A stretch of DNA of 64,000 nt from Tenacibaculum sp. MAR_2009_124 (lineage in GTDB: Bacteria; Bacteroidota; Bacteroidia; Flavobacteriales; Flavobacteriaceae). Position numbers and translations under genes: made by a program. The notes beneath the pieces are model-generated. The model did not search any database, was not told where the DNA came from, and saw nothing but the letters and a program-made list of their open reading frames with translations. Shown here in pieces: positions 15,390-23,914 of the stretch. The DNA lies in assembly GCF_900105455.1 (NCBI RefSeq), contig NZ_FNSF01000001.1:1569001-1633000 (forward strand). Direction: 5' to 3'. The stretch's first letter is position 1. Every line of letters starts with the position of its first letter.

Positions 15390-15772
15390 AATTCGTAAAT
15401 TTCTATTGGTAAATTATCTGGATCAGGAAAAAATGTGAATTTTTTTCCTGTATATTCATCCACTCTTACTTTTTCAACTTTCACCCCTTTTGAATCCAAG
15501 TAATCTATTTCCTTTTCTATATTCCTTACGCCAAAGGCAATATGTCTCAATCCTGTTGATTCAGGTCTTGAAGGCCTTTTGGGAGGATCAATAAAGGAAA
15601 ACAGTTCTATCAGATATTCACCATTGCAAGAAAGATCCAGTTTATATGATTGCCTTTCTTTACGAAAAATTTCGTTTTCAATTTTAAATCCTAAAACATC
15701 GGTATAAAATTGTTTTGATTTCTTATAGTCAGAGCAAATTATAGCGATATGATGTAGTTTTTCTATTTGCAT
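15386..15772 (-). CDS. VOC family protein (GloA2/YaeR-like)
   Basis: A 128-residue vicinal-oxygen-chelate protein. The start is placed at the ATG giving MQIEKLHHIAIICSDY, because homologues begin there. An upstream in-frame ATG would add 33 hydrophobic residues not seen in the family. Metal-ligand-like residues lie in HHIAI, YLIELFSF, RHIAFGV and NLPIEIYEL. Family members are metal-dependent lyases, dioxygenases or isomerases, and YaeR-type members have no assigned reaction. It overlaps the LbetaH gene downstream. Confidence 0.85.
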   Translation of the reverse strand: MQIEKLHHIAIICSDYKKSKQFYTDVLGFKIENEIFRKERQSYKLDLSCNGEYLIELFSFIDPPKRPSRPESTGLRHIAFGVRNIEKEIDYLDSKGVKVEKVRVDEYTGKKFTFFPDPDNLPIEIYEL

Positions 15773-15987
15773 TTTATTAAAAAAAAGTGATGTAGTTATT
15801 TGGTCAAAAAAAATAATTACAAGAATAAAATAAAAGAGTATTTTTCTTCTAAAAAATAGTATTAAAACCATGTTAATTTGATTCTTCCTTTTTAAAACAC
15901 TTATTAGACAACAGTTTATAATTTAAATTTGTCGTTTTTTAAACATAAAGTGTCGAAAAGTAACTAATCCATTTTAACGATTCACTA

Positions 15988-15995
15988 TACCTTTG
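15988..15995 (+). promoter_or_regulatory. TACCTTTG promoter box in a divergent gap
   Basis: TACCTTTG matches TAnnTTTG. It points toward a terminator only 65 bases downstream, with no ORF between them. It therefore appears to serve a short RNA rather than the thioredoxin-like gene at 16172. Confidence 0.5.
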
Positions 15996-15999
15996 TATC

Positions 16000-16093
16000 A
16001 ATAAGTTACAGCACAACATTATTTGTAATTAATTGTTTCCACTTTTAAGAGTAATCCGACCCTCACCAATGAATAGGTGAGGGTTAGTTTTTA
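16000..16093 (+). ncRNA. Candidate small RNA, about 90 nt
   Basis: The gap between the divergent VOC (minus) and thioredoxin-like (plus) genes holds no gene 3' end. It still contains a promoter box at 15988-15995 and a strong terminator (9-bp stem ACCCTCACC/GGTGAGGGT at 16059-16084, then TTTTT). No start codon with a meaningful frame lies between. A stand-alone small RNA, or an attenuated leader of the gene at 16172, are the two explanations. The rest of the 15773-16171 gap shows nothing else. Confidence 0.5.
16059..16092 (+). terminator. Intrinsic terminator in a divergent intergenic region
   Basis: Perfect 9-bp stem, 8-base loop AATGAATA, then TAGTTTTT on the plus strand. Confidence 0.8.
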
Positions 16094-16171
16094 ACACCAT
16101 TTCAGCCACAAAATCAAATAGTTATTTTTTTTAACTATTATTGTACAATCATTTCCCTTAAATAATATTAT

Positions 16172-16684
16172 ATGAAACTTATTACCACATTATTTATTTC
16201 GCTTTTTTTAATTACTCAAGTTCAAGCACAAGACAGTGCTGAGGTCATAATGAACAAAGCCATGCAAAAGGCTCAAAAAGAAAAAAAGAATATTCTTTTA
16301 AAATATGGAGCTTCATGGTGTACTTGGTGTAAAAAAATGGATCAAAAAATAAAAAGTACTACTTGTAAGTCTTTATTTGAAAAAAACTATGTCATAGTTA
16401 ATCTTACCGTTTTTGAACCAAGTAGAAATAAACATTTAGAAAATTCTGGAGCTAGCGAATTGTTAGAAAAACAGAATGGAACCACAGCTGGCCTTCCTTT
16501 TTGGGTTATTCTTGATAACAAAGGGAAAGTTTTAGAAGATTGTTTTAATTCTTCAAATCAGAATCTAGGATGTCCTAAAGCTCCATCAGAAATTCAACAG
16601 TTTATTGATAAAATTAAAAGAACATCAAAACTATCTCAGAAAGAACTTGATATGATTACTGCTGAATTCAAAAGAAGACATTAG
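16172..16684 (+). CDS. Secreted thioredoxin-fold protein
   Basis: A 170-residue exported protein. The signal peptide is cleaved near VQAQ (residue 19-20). It is followed by a thioredoxin-like domain of the DUF255/thioredoxin_7 type with the redox motif SWCTWCKKMD at about residues 48-57. A second pair of cysteines lies nearer the end (DCFNSS, LGCPKAP). A cis-Pro equivalent is likely in GLPFWVIL. Role: thiol-disulfide exchange or sensing in the periplasm; partners unknown. It precedes a TrmH-type gene that has its own promoter. Confidence 0.82.
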   Translation: MKLITTLFISLFLITQVQAQDSAEVIMNKAMQKAQKEKKNILLKYGASWCTWCKKMDQKIKSTTCKSLFEKNYVIVNLTVFEPSRNKHLENSGASELLEKQNGTTAGLPFWVILDNKGKVLEDCFNSSNQNLGCPKAPSEIQQFIDKIKRTSKLSQKELDMITAEFKRRH

Positions 16685-16720
16685 CTTCTTATTTTATTAT
16701 TGATATCTCAATCTTAATAG

Positions 16721-16728
16721 TATTTTTG
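16721..16728 (+). promoter_or_regulatory. TATTTTTG box four bases before the rRNA/tRNA methyltransferase ATG
   Basis: TATTTTTG is followed by CGCT and then the ATG at 16733. A TTG lies 18 bases upstream as a -33 element. With transcription starting about four bases after the box, the mRNA would begin at or next to the A of the start codon. Confidence 0.55.
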
Positions 16729-16732
16729 CGCT

Positions 16733-17527
16733 ATGAAAATTATCAATAGTGTTCAAAATCCTTTAATTAAGAATATCTTGAAGCTTCAAGATAAATCTAG
16801 AGAGAGACGTAAGAAAGGATTATTTATTATAGAAGGGCAAAGGGAATTATCTTTAGCTCTTAAAGGCGGTTATACCATTGTAAATATTCTAATTGATCCT
16901 TCTGTTTTTTCTATAGAACAAATATCTGAATATAAAATTTCTGAGAAGGACATTATTGAAGTTTCAAAAGATGTTTATCAAAAAATAGCATATCGCGATT
17001 CTACAGAAGGTATTATGGCTATTGTTAAAACAATTAGTTTTGATCTCGATTCTGCTCAATTCGTTAATAAAAACCCATTAGTTCTGGTACTAGAAGGTAT
17101 TGAGAAACCTGGGAATATTGGCGCTATGCTTAGAACTGCCGATGCCGCAAATTTAGATGCTGTTTTTATTGCTAATCCTAAAACGGATATGTTCAATCCT
17201 AACATTATTCGTTCAAGTGTGGGTTGCTTATTTACAAATCAAATTGTAGTAGGAAGTTCTGAGGAGATTTGTAGTTTTCTTCAAGAAAAGCATATACATA
17301 TTTATAGCGCAACTCTTCAAAATTCCAACGAATATCACAAAAATGATTATACTTTACCTACAGCATTAGTTGTAGGAACAGAAGCTACAGGATTAACGGA
17401 TATATGGAGAAGCAATGCCACTCAAAACATTAATATTCCTATGCAAGGAGAAATAGATTCTATGAATGTTTCCGTAGCAGCGGCTATATTAACCTTTGAA
17501 GCAAAAAGACAACGAGAATTCAAATAA
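16733..17527 (+). CDS. TrmH/SpoU family RNA 2'-O-methyltransferase
   Basis: A 264-residue SPOUT methyltransferase that methylates a ribose 2'-OH in tRNA or rRNA using SAM in a trefoil knot. The N-terminal substrate-binding domain (1-100) includes SRERRKKGLFIIEGQREL. Knot motifs are LEGIEKPGNIGAMLRTADAA (motif 1), VGTEATGL (motif 2) and MNVSVAAAILTFE (motif 3). The exact nucleotide target is unknown. Two bases separate it from the DUF6122 gene downstream. Confidence 0.88.
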   Translation: MKIINSVQNPLIKNILKLQDKSRERRKKGLFIIEGQRELSLALKGGYTIVNILIDPSVFSIEQISEYKISEKDIIEVSKDVYQKIAYRDSTEGIMAIVKTISFDLDSAQFVNKNPLVLVLEGIEKPGNIGAMLRTADAANLDAVFIANPKTDMFNPNIIRSSVGCLFTNQIVVGSSEEICSFLQEKHIHIYSATLQNSNEYHKNDYTLPTALVVGTEATGLTDIWRSNATQNINIPMQGEIDSMNVSVAAAILTFEAKRQREFK

Positions 17528-17529
17528 AA

Positions 17530-17838
17530 ATGCGTTTTTTTATACACTATTTTTTGCATTTCGCTGCGCCACTAATCATAGCCATATGTTTCTTCAAAGA
17601 AAAATGGAAAAAAGTGTATCTCATATTTTTAGCTACAATGCTTGTAGATCTGGATCATCTCTTAGCTGTACCAATTTTTCAATCAAATCGCTGTAGTGTT
17701 AATTTTCATCCACTCCATACCTATTACGCGATGGCTGTTTATTTTCTTCTTTTATTTTTTAAAAAACCGTATATTTATATAGGGATCGGACTTCTATTTC
17801 ATATGCTTACAGATTATATTGACTGTTTATTAATGTAA
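17530..17838 (+). CDS. DUF6122 family membrane protein
   Basis: A 102-residue membrane protein with about four short hydrophobic segments and several histidines and aspartates in or near them (FIHYFLHFAAP, LVDLDHLLA, FHPLHTYYA, HMLTDYIDC). This pattern suggests a metal-dependent membrane hydrolase-like core, similar in style to YdjM/DUF457 proteins, but that is inference. It follows the TrmH gene with a two-base gap and is probably co-transcribed. Confidence 0.75.
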   Translation: MRFFIHYFLHFAAPLIIAICFFKEKWKKVYLIFLATMLVDLDHLLAVPIFQSNRCSVNFHPLHTYYAMAVYFLLLFFKKPYIYIGIGLLFHMLTDYIDCLLM

Positions 17839-17886
17839 ATTATTTTTTCTTTTGCTTACATTTACTAAAATAGAACAATCAATCTT

Positions 17887-18336
17887 TTGAAAGAAGATTT
17901 AATACACATAACATTCAACAATCAACAAAATCCTAACTCTGGATTTGACATGATAAGAATTGAAGAGCTTTTTAAGAAAAAAGAGTTGCTAAACACTTTT
18001 GATCAAGCTCAGGTTTTAGATTTTTTTATGATTATTATTATTCAAGAGTCAGAAGGTTTGCATAGTATCGATTTCAAAAAATATTCCTACGAACCTGGGA
18101 GTATTCTAACGGTAAGAAAAAATCAAATACATAAATTTCACCTTAATAAAAATGTAAGAGGTGACTTACTTTTATTTACTGATGATTTTCTTGTCTCTTA
18201 CTTGGAAAAGCTTGAAAATTTAAAAACAATTCAACTCTTTAATGAAATGTTTGGCAACCCTAAAGTTCAACTAAAACCACATAAACTATCTGAAATAAAT
18301 GCAATAATTAGTAGAATTAATAAGGCACTGTCATAA
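17887..18336 (+). pseudogene. AraC-family regulator, 5' fragment (interrupted by IS)
   Basis: The N-terminal ligand-binding (cupin-like) part of an AraC-type regulator, starting at TTG (17887), the only start in the open frame. The genuine sequence ends at 18323 with NAIISRIN. The insertion sequence begins at 18324 and supplies the stop at 18334-18336. Joining 18323 to 19975, which removes the IS and one copy of TAATAA, continues the frame as INKEYFEVKDS and gives a 292-residue regulator. The gene is therefore a precise IS knock-out of a once intact gene. Confidence 0.9.
18318..18323. repeat. Target-site duplication, left copy (6 bp)
   Basis: TAATAA precedes the left IS end and is repeated at 19969-19974. 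Confidence 0.7.
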
Positions 18337-19968
18337 AATAGCTAAACCCTTGTTTTTACGAGGGTTTTGTTGTATCTTATATTCATAATAAACCCCGAAA
18401 ATCACCAAAAAAGGTAAAAAACGGGGTTTCCATTTGTGTAATTATGAAAATACGAAGAATTTCTGAAATGCAACACCGCATTTCAATTTTTTCCCCTCAG
18501 TGAGAATTATGATGCTCATTACACACGTTTTTTAGAGGGAGATTTGGGCAAAATCTATTCTGCTATTGATTGGGATGACTTGGTTACTACTTTAAATATT
18601 ACTGAACAAAAAAAAGGGCGTAACTATCTTTTTAGCCCTAAAGGAAGACTTGGCTTGATGTTTTTAAAGCATTATGCCAATTGTTCGGATAGGAAAATGA
18701 TTGAACAACTCAACTCAAATTTAGACTATCAATTTTTCTGCGATATAGAATTAGGTTTTGAACGTTTAACAAACTATAAAATAATAAGTCAAATACGTTG
18801 TGAATTAGCAGAGAAACTAGATATTAATTTAGTAGAAAAAGTTCTTTTTAATTCTTGGAAAAATCATATTGATAGTACCGACCAAATCGTAATGGATGCT
18901 ACTTGTTACGAAAGTGAAGTTCGTTATCCTACCATCCAGAAATTACTTTGGGAATCTGTTCACTGGTTGTACAATCAATTACGTAAAACTTGCTCCATCT
19001 TAGGAACTAAGATGATCAGAAGTAGATATAACAAGTGGAAAAAACGTTACCAAGGATTTAGTAAAATGCGAAGAAAAACCAAGTCTAAACGTACTTCATT
19101 AACCCGAGCTTTACTGAAGCTATTAAGTAAGTTTATCGATTTTGAAAAGGAATTATCCAAGGCCTACAATATCGAGTTTAAGCCCTTGTATTATAAGCGA
19201 ATCGACACAATCCAAAGAATTTACAAACAACAAAAAGATCATTTTGATACAGGAGAAAAAATCAAAGATAGAATTGTAAGTATTCATAAGGATTATATCC
19301 GTCCTATTGTTCGCGGAAAAGAAGTAAAGCCTGTTGAGTTTGGAGCAAAAGTTAACAAAGTTCAAATTGATGGAATTAGCTTTATAGAACATATTAATTT
19401 TAATGCGTTTCACGAAGGAAACCGTTTTATACAAACAGTTCAAAAAGCGCAAGGGTTAACTCGAAAAAAGGTAAAAGTAGCCGGTGGAGATAAAATTTAT
19501 GCTACCAATAAAAACAGAACATATAGTAGCTCAAAAACCATACAGACAGACTTTATCCCCAAGGGTAGAAAACCTAAAAATCATAAAGAGAAAAAGCAAC
19601 TTAGGGCTATCATTGCTAAAGAAAGAGCAACAAGATTAGAAGGCTCTTTTGGTAAGGATAAAGAACATTATCACCTACGGAAAATAAAAGCCAAAACAAA
19701 AAAGAATGAAATTCTATGGATATTCTTTGGTATACACACAGGAAATGCATTAGAAATTGGTCGAAGAAAAATAGCTCAAACAGACCAACAAATAGCCTAA
19801 AATAAAATCTTAGTATTTTTTTCATGGGAGAGCTACGTCTTGTAGGTACGTTTTTAGGAGATTCAATCAATAAAACCTCTTTTAAACAGAAATAGAGGAT
19901 AGAATTTATATAATTTTATCCTCTATTTTCAATGTATTTTAAAAAATAGACTGTTTTCTGAAAGTGCC
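18324..19968 (+). mobile_element. DDE insertion sequence with DUF772-type transposase, 1645 bp
   Basis: The left end begins GGCACTGTCATAAAATAG and the reverse complement of the right end begins GGCACTTTCAGAAAACAG, giving inverted repeats of about 20 bp. The flanks carry the 6-bp duplication TAATAA. Inside the left end are two hairpins, AACCCT/AGGGTT at 18345-18366 and AAACCCCG/CGGGGTTT at 18390-18429, that would block read-through transcription. The insertion splits an AraC-family regulator in frame. The transposase N-terminus suggests the IS5/IS1182 group. Confidence 0.88.
18544..19800 (+). CDS. IS transposase (DUF772/InsH N-terminal type), probably 5'-frameshifted
   Basis: The frame encodes 418 residues from a TTG. 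It has an InsH/DUF772-like N-terminal helix region (FSPKGRLGLMFLKHYAN) and a DDE core with QIVMDATCYESEVRYP (first Asp), KVAGGDKIYATNKNR (second Asp) and ERATRLEGSFGKDKEHY (Glu). The same frame stays open upstream to 18448 with HYTRFLEGDLGKIYSAIDW, a family motif that lies partly before the TTG. ATG at 18444 would enter this frame if its AAAA tract had three As, so a one-base expansion has probably disconnected the true start. Confidence 0.75.
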   Translation: MGKIYSAIDWDDLVTTLNITEQKKGRNYLFSPKGRLGLMFLKHYANCSDRKMIEQLNSNLDYQFFCDIELGFERLTNYKIISQIRCELAEKLDINLVEKVLFNSWKNHIDSTDQIVMDATCYESEVRYPTIQKLLWESVHWLYNQLRKTCSILGTKMIRSRYNKWKKRYQGFSKMRRKTKSKRTSLTRALLKLLSKFIDFEKELSKAYNIEFKPLYYKRIDTIQRIYKQQKDHFDTGEKIKDRIVSIHKDYIRPIVRGKEVKPVEFGAKVNKVQIDGISFIEHINFNAFHEGNRFIQTVQKAQGLTRKKVKVAGGDKIYATNKNRTYSSSKTIQTDFIPKGRKPKNHKEKKQLRAIIAKERATRLEGSFGKDKEHYHLRKIKAKTKKNEILWIFFGIHTGNALEIGRRKIAQTDQQIA

Positions 19969-20416
19969 TAATAAAGAATACTTTGAGGTAAAAGATAGTT
20001 ATTCATTAAGTATAATAAGAAGTGAACTTCATATATTAATTACTAAACTATTTCGTTTAAAATATAAAAACCATCATACTTTTTTCGATAGAAAATATTT
20101 GAATGATTTTATTGAGTTTCAAAAATTAGTGGAAACCAATGTAACTAAACTATCAAAAGTTATTGATTATGCTAATTTAATGAACGTTTCCACGAAAACA
20201 CTCAATAATATTAGCCAAAGTGTTCTTAATGTATCCGCTAAAACTTTTATTGATGATGTTTATATCACTCAAATTAAACGTTTACTCTTAAACTCTAATG
20301 AAACAATAAAAGAGATAGCTTACTTATCGGGTTTTGAAGAAACTCCTAATTTTTATAAATACTTCAAACGTCATACAAACACAACACCTGAATTATTTCG
20401 AAGGCAAAATACATAG
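19964..20416 (+). pseudogene. AraC-family regulator, 3' fragment with HTH domain
   Basis: The C-terminal half of the regulator split by the IS; the genuine sequence resumes at 19975. It holds two AraC-type helix-turn-helix units: KVIDYANLMNVSTKTLNNIS and TIKEIAYLSGFEETPNFYKYFKRH, ending TTPELFRR. Without the sensor half and with the IS in front, it is unlikely to act normally. The gene downstream (20559) encodes a SnoaL-like lipoprotein that AraC-type genes often neighbour. Confidence 0.88.
19969..19974. repeat. Target-site duplication, right copy (6 bp)
   Basis: TAATAA directly after the right IS end, matching 18318-18323. Confidence 0.7.
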
Positions 20417-20558
20417 ACATACAACTGTTCTTTTCAGTAGTGTTCTAAAAAAACACTTTCCCATTTTTATAGTCTTTTTAATTATTTATATAGCAAATAA
20501 CTAATTAAAATACAGCAATTTCGTGTTAGTTTTTAAATACATATAAATAAGGGGACAA

Positions 20559-21440
20559 ATGAAACAAATATCATTGTTACTATTAACGGTTACGACCTAT
20601 TTAAGCGTTGGTTGTGATAGTTCAAAGAAAACAAATTCAATTACAAATACTAAAGAGAAAATGGAAATTAAAGATTTAAAAAGTGTAGCATCAGAAGCAC
20701 AAGAGGCTTTTTTTACTACATATAATGCAGAAGAAGTAAAAAAACACTTTTCTAATAGTTACATTCAACACAATCCACATGTACCAACAGGTATTGAGCC
20801 AGTTTTAGGTTTTTTACCAATGTTAAAAAAAGCTGGTACTTCATACAAAACGCATAGGATTTTACAAGACGGCAACTTTATTGTAATGCACAATACCTAC
20901 AGTAATGCAGAGGCCTTTGGCGCGAAAGACATTGTTACTTTCGATGTATATAGAATTGAGAATGACAAGATTGTGGAACATTGGGACGCTATTAACCCTA
21001 TTATAACAGAAACCGTCAGTGGAAGGTCTCAATTTGATGGTCCAACAAAGATTGAAGATTTAGACAAAACCGAAAGTAATAAAGCCTTAGTTAAGCAATT
21101 TGTTGATGATGTTCTTTTTGCTAAAAGCCCTACCAAAATAACTGATTATGTAAGTACTGAAAAATATCACCAACATAATACAAATGTTGCTGATGGCCTC
21201 GAGGGACTTAATAATGCTATTGATTATTTAGTATCTCAAAATGATATGTTTGTTTATAAAAAACTTCATAAAGTTTTAGGGGAAGGAAACTTTGTTCTTA
21301 CCATGAGTGAAGGTGAATGGCATAGTAAAGCTCATTCTTTTTATGATCTTTTTAGAATTGAAGATGGTAAAATTGTTGAACATTGGGATGTGATTCAAGA
21401 AATACCTGAAAAATTAGCTCATACCAACGGTATGTTCTAA
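20559..21440 (+). CDS. Tandem SnoaL-like (COG4922-type) lipoprotein
   Basis: A 293-residue predicted lipoprotein (lipobox LSVGC, Cys19) with two consecutive SnoaL/NTF2-like domains, about 45-150 and 170-285. Each has an H-N-P/H-N-T motif (YIQHNPHVPTGIE and YHQHNTNVADGLEGL), a repeated VM/VL-x-E-x strand and FDVYRIENDKIVEHWD or FYDLFRIEDGKIVEHWD. The internal repeat is obvious. Family members are called predicted aldol-condensation-like enzymes, but activity is unproven. It sits 142 bases after the disrupted AraC regulator, its likely former controller. Confidence 0.82.
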   Translation: MKQISLLLLTVTTYLSVGCDSSKKTNSITNTKEKMEIKDLKSVASEAQEAFFTTYNAEEVKKHFSNSYIQHNPHVPTGIEPVLGFLPMLKKAGTSYKTHRILQDGNFIVMHNTYSNAEAFGAKDIVTFDVYRIENDKIVEHWDAINPIITETVSGRSQFDGPTKIEDLDKTESNKALVKQFVDDVLFAKSPTKITDYVSTEKYHQHNTNVADGLEGLNNAIDYLVSQNDMFVYKKLHKVLGEGNFVLTMSEGEWHSKAHSFYDLFRIEDGKIVEHWDVIQEIPEKLAHTNGMF

Positions 21441-21465
21441 AAAGTTAAAGCTTTACTCACTTAAA

Positions 21466-21510
21466 GGTTGCTGTTATTTTAAAATAAGAATAACGGCAGC
21501 CTATTTTTAT
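21466..21510 (+). terminator. Intrinsic terminator after the SnoaL-like gene
   Basis: GGTTGCTGTTATT (21466-21478) pairs with AATAACGGCAGCC (21489-21501) over 13 positions including G-T pairs, then TATTTTT. Confidence 0.75.
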
Positions 21511-21578
21511 TTTCATTTGTTACAAAAAATGAATCTCTAAATCTAAAGTCAATTTCTATTATTTACTCTTTTTTAATG

Positions 21579-21586
21579 TAAGTTTG
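21579..21586 (+). promoter_or_regulatory. TAAGTTTG promoter box of the hutI-hutG unit
   Basis: TAAGTTTG matches TAnnTTTG and lies 23 bases before the hutI ATG. Confidence 0.55.
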
Positions 21587-21609
21587 CCATAACAAATACA
21601 ACACGAGAC

Positions 21610-22842
21610 ATGACTACTTTATTAATTAATATTAAAGAATTAATTCAAGTAAGGAATTTAGAAGTAAAAAAAGTTTCTGGTAGCGATATGAAAAACTTAC
21701 CTACTATCAAAAATGCTTATTTACTTATAGAGAATGATAGTATTATCGACTTTGGATCGATGGAAAATGCTCCCGAAATAGCCGACAGAAAATTAGACTG
21801 CACCGGCAAAATGATTTTACCTACATGGTGTGATTCTCATACTCATATTGTATATGCTGGTAATAGAGAACAAGAATTTGTAGATCGTATTAATGGGCTT
21901 ACCTACGAAGAAATTGCCAACAATGGTGGTGGTATTTTAAACTCTGCGAAGAAACTGCAAAACACTTCAGAAGAAGATTTGTACAATCAATCTGCTAAGA
22001 GGCTAGAAGAAGTTATTGCTTTAGGAACTGGCGCTGTAGAAATTAAATCTGGATATGGTTTAACAGTCGATGCCGAAATTAAAATGCTCCGTGTAATAAA
22101 AAAGCTGAAGGAACATTATAATATTCCAATTAAAGCTACATTTTTAGGAGCTCATGCATTTCCTTCTGAATTTAAAAACAACAAAAAAGGATATATCGAT
22201 TTAATCATTAACGAAATGCTTCCTAAGGTTGCTGAAGAAAACTTAGCAGAATTTGTTGATGCCTTTTGTGAAACTGGGTATTTTTCCGTTGAAGATACTG
22301 ACAAAATATTATCAGCCGCTCAATCTTATGGCCTTATTCCAAAGGTACACGTAAATCAGTTTACAACCATTGGAGGTGTTCAGGTTAGTGTGAAACACAA
22401 CGCCTTGTCAGTAGATCATTTGGAGGTTATGAATACTGATGACATCAATGCTCTAAAAGGTTCTGAGACAATGCCAGTAGCATTGCCTTCTTGTTCCTAT
22501 TTTTTAAGTATTCCCTATACTCCCGCAAGAGAAATTATCGAAGCAGGGTTACCTTTAGCTTTAGCTACTGATTTTAATCCAGGATCTACGCCTTCTGGAA
22601 ATATGAATTTCGTTGTAGCAACAGCCTGTATTAAAATGAAAATGACTCCTGAAGAGGCGATCAATGCAGCAACCATTAATGGTGCTTATGCCATGAATTT
22701 ATCTGATGAAGTTGGTAGTATTACCAAAGGGAAAAAAGCCAACTTTATTGTTACAAAAGAAATTCCTTCTTATGGTTTTATTCCTTACAGTTTTGGGTCG
22801 AATTTAATCGATGAGGTTTATATAAATGGTAAAAAAATATAA
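21610..22842 (+). CDS. hutI: Imidazolonepropionase HutI
   Basis: A 410-residue amidohydrolase that opens 4-imidazolone-5-propanoate to N-formimidoyl-L-glutamate, the third step of histidine degradation. The metal motif is CDSHTHIVYAG at about 75-85. GGGILNSAKKL, the HxxxE-like region FLGAHAFPSEF, HVNQFTTIGGV and ALATDFNPGSTPSGNMNF are HutI signatures. Full length. It is followed after five bases by the formimidoylglutamase-type gene. HutH and HutU are not in the window. Confidence 0.95.
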   Translation: MTTLLINIKELIQVRNLEVKKVSGSDMKNLPTIKNAYLLIENDSIIDFGSMENAPEIADRKLDCTGKMILPTWCDSHTHIVYAGNREQEFVDRINGLTYEEIANNGGGILNSAKKLQNTSEEDLYNQSAKRLEEVIALGTGAVEIKSGYGLTVDAEIKMLRVIKKLKEHYNIPIKATFLGAHAFPSEFKNNKKGYIDLIINEMLPKVAEENLAEFVDAFCETGYFSVEDTDKILSAAQSYGLIPKVHVNQFTTIGGVQVSVKHNALSVDHLEVMNTDDINALKGSETMPVALPSCSYFLSIPYTPAREIIEAGLPLALATDFNPGSTPSGNMNFVVATACIKMKMTPEEAINAATINGAYAMNLSDEVGSITKGKKANFIVTKEIPSYGFIPYSFGSNLIDEVYINGKKI

Positions 22843-22847
22843 TTACT

Positions 22848-23855
22848 ATGCTTACTTTATTCAATCAAAAACATATTGACGAATTTACCAACACTCGCAA
22901 AGGAGAAGTGAAATTAGGTGAATGTGTTTCTGTTCTAAATCCAAAAAAAACATTAAAAGAAGGTATACAAAATACTGACTCCACTTTTGTTATTTTTGGG
23001 GTTCCTGAAGATATCGGTGTAAAAATGAACGGTGGTAATGGAGGCGCACATACCAGCTTTATTCCTGCTATAAAAGCTTTTTTAAACACACAACAAAATC
23101 AGTTTATCAAAGGCGATAATATTCTAATTCTTGGATATTTAGATTTCTTCGATGATGTTATAGATTTTGATGCTTCTGACCATGAGAGAGGTGATTTACT
23201 TGTAAAAAGTATTGATAAAAAAGTTGCCAATCTTGTTAATTTAATTATTGAATCTGGTAAAATTCCAATTATTATTGGAGGTGGTCATAATAATGCATAT
23301 GGAAACATTAAAGGTCTATCATCAGCGAAAAAATCGCCTATAAACGTGATTAACTTAGATGCTCATTCCGACTTACGACGCTTAGAAGAGCGTCATAGCG
23401 GTAATGGCTTTTCTTATGCATTAGAAGAAGGTTTTTTGGATAAATATTTTATGTTTGGATTACATGAAAGTTATACTCCTCAATACATTTTTGAAAAAAT
23501 TCACAACAGCATAAATCTTGATTATAACACTTTTGAAGAACTGGAAGTATACCAAGTAACTAATTTTAAAAATGAACTTCAACGTGCTTCAAACTTTATT
23601 CAAGATAATTTCTATGGAATTGAAATAGATTTAGATTGTATTCAATATTTCCCTAGTAGCGCCATGACGCCTAGTGGTTTTACACCTCAGCAAACGCGTC
23701 AATTTGTATATAACTTTGCTAAAAATAATAAAGCTTCGTATATTCATATTTGCGAAGGTGCACCCGTTGTAAAAAATGAGCCAACAACGGCAGTTCAAGT
23801 GGGTAAGTTTATTAGTTATTTAATCTCTGATTTTATTAAAGCAAAAGAAGTTTAA
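22848..23855 (+). CDS. Formimidoylglutamase / arginase-family ureohydrolase (HutG-type)
   Basis: A 335-residue ureohydrolase with the binuclear manganese site. Motifs are IIGGGHNNAYGN, INLDAHSDLRRLEERHSG and GIEIDLDCIQ. It is one residue pattern away from classical arginase (DAHSD rather than DAHAD), as in formimidoylglutamate hydrolases. Placement five bases after hutI argues for N-formimidoyl-L-glutamate to L-glutamate plus formamide, the last step of histidine use. Arginase or agmatinase activity is less likely. Confidence 0.88.
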   Translation: MLTLFNQKHIDEFTNTRKGEVKLGECVSVLNPKKTLKEGIQNTDSTFVIFGVPEDIGVKMNGGNGGAHTSFIPAIKAFLNTQQNQFIKGDNILILGYLDFFDDVIDFDASDHERGDLLVKSIDKKVANLVNLIIESGKIPIIIGGGHNNAYGNIKGLSSAKKSPINVINLDAHSDLRRLEERHSGNGFSYALEEGFLDKYFMFGLHESYTPQYIFEKIHNSINLDYNTFEELEVYQVTNFKNELQRASNFIQDNFYGIEIDLDCIQYFPSSAMTPSGFTPQQTRQFVYNFAKNNKASYIHICEGAPVVKNEPTTAVQVGKFISYLISDFIKAKEV

Positions 23856-23902
23856 TTTACCTATATGTCGTTTTTTTACAATACTCATGAATTATCTCTA
23901 TC

Positions 23903-23910
23903 TATTTTTG
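23903..23910 (+). promoter_or_regulatory. TATTTTTG box four bases before the monooxygenase ATG
   Basis: TATTTTTG is followed by ACAT and then ATG at 23915, the same spacing as at 16733, 47970 and 60878. Confidence 0.5.
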
Positions 23911-23914
23911 ACAT

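Noticed and set aside
15386..15871. Long form of the VOC protein with a hydrophobic N-terminus
   Set aside because: The added 33 residues are A/T-rich and absent from the family; MQIEKLHHIAI is the usual start.
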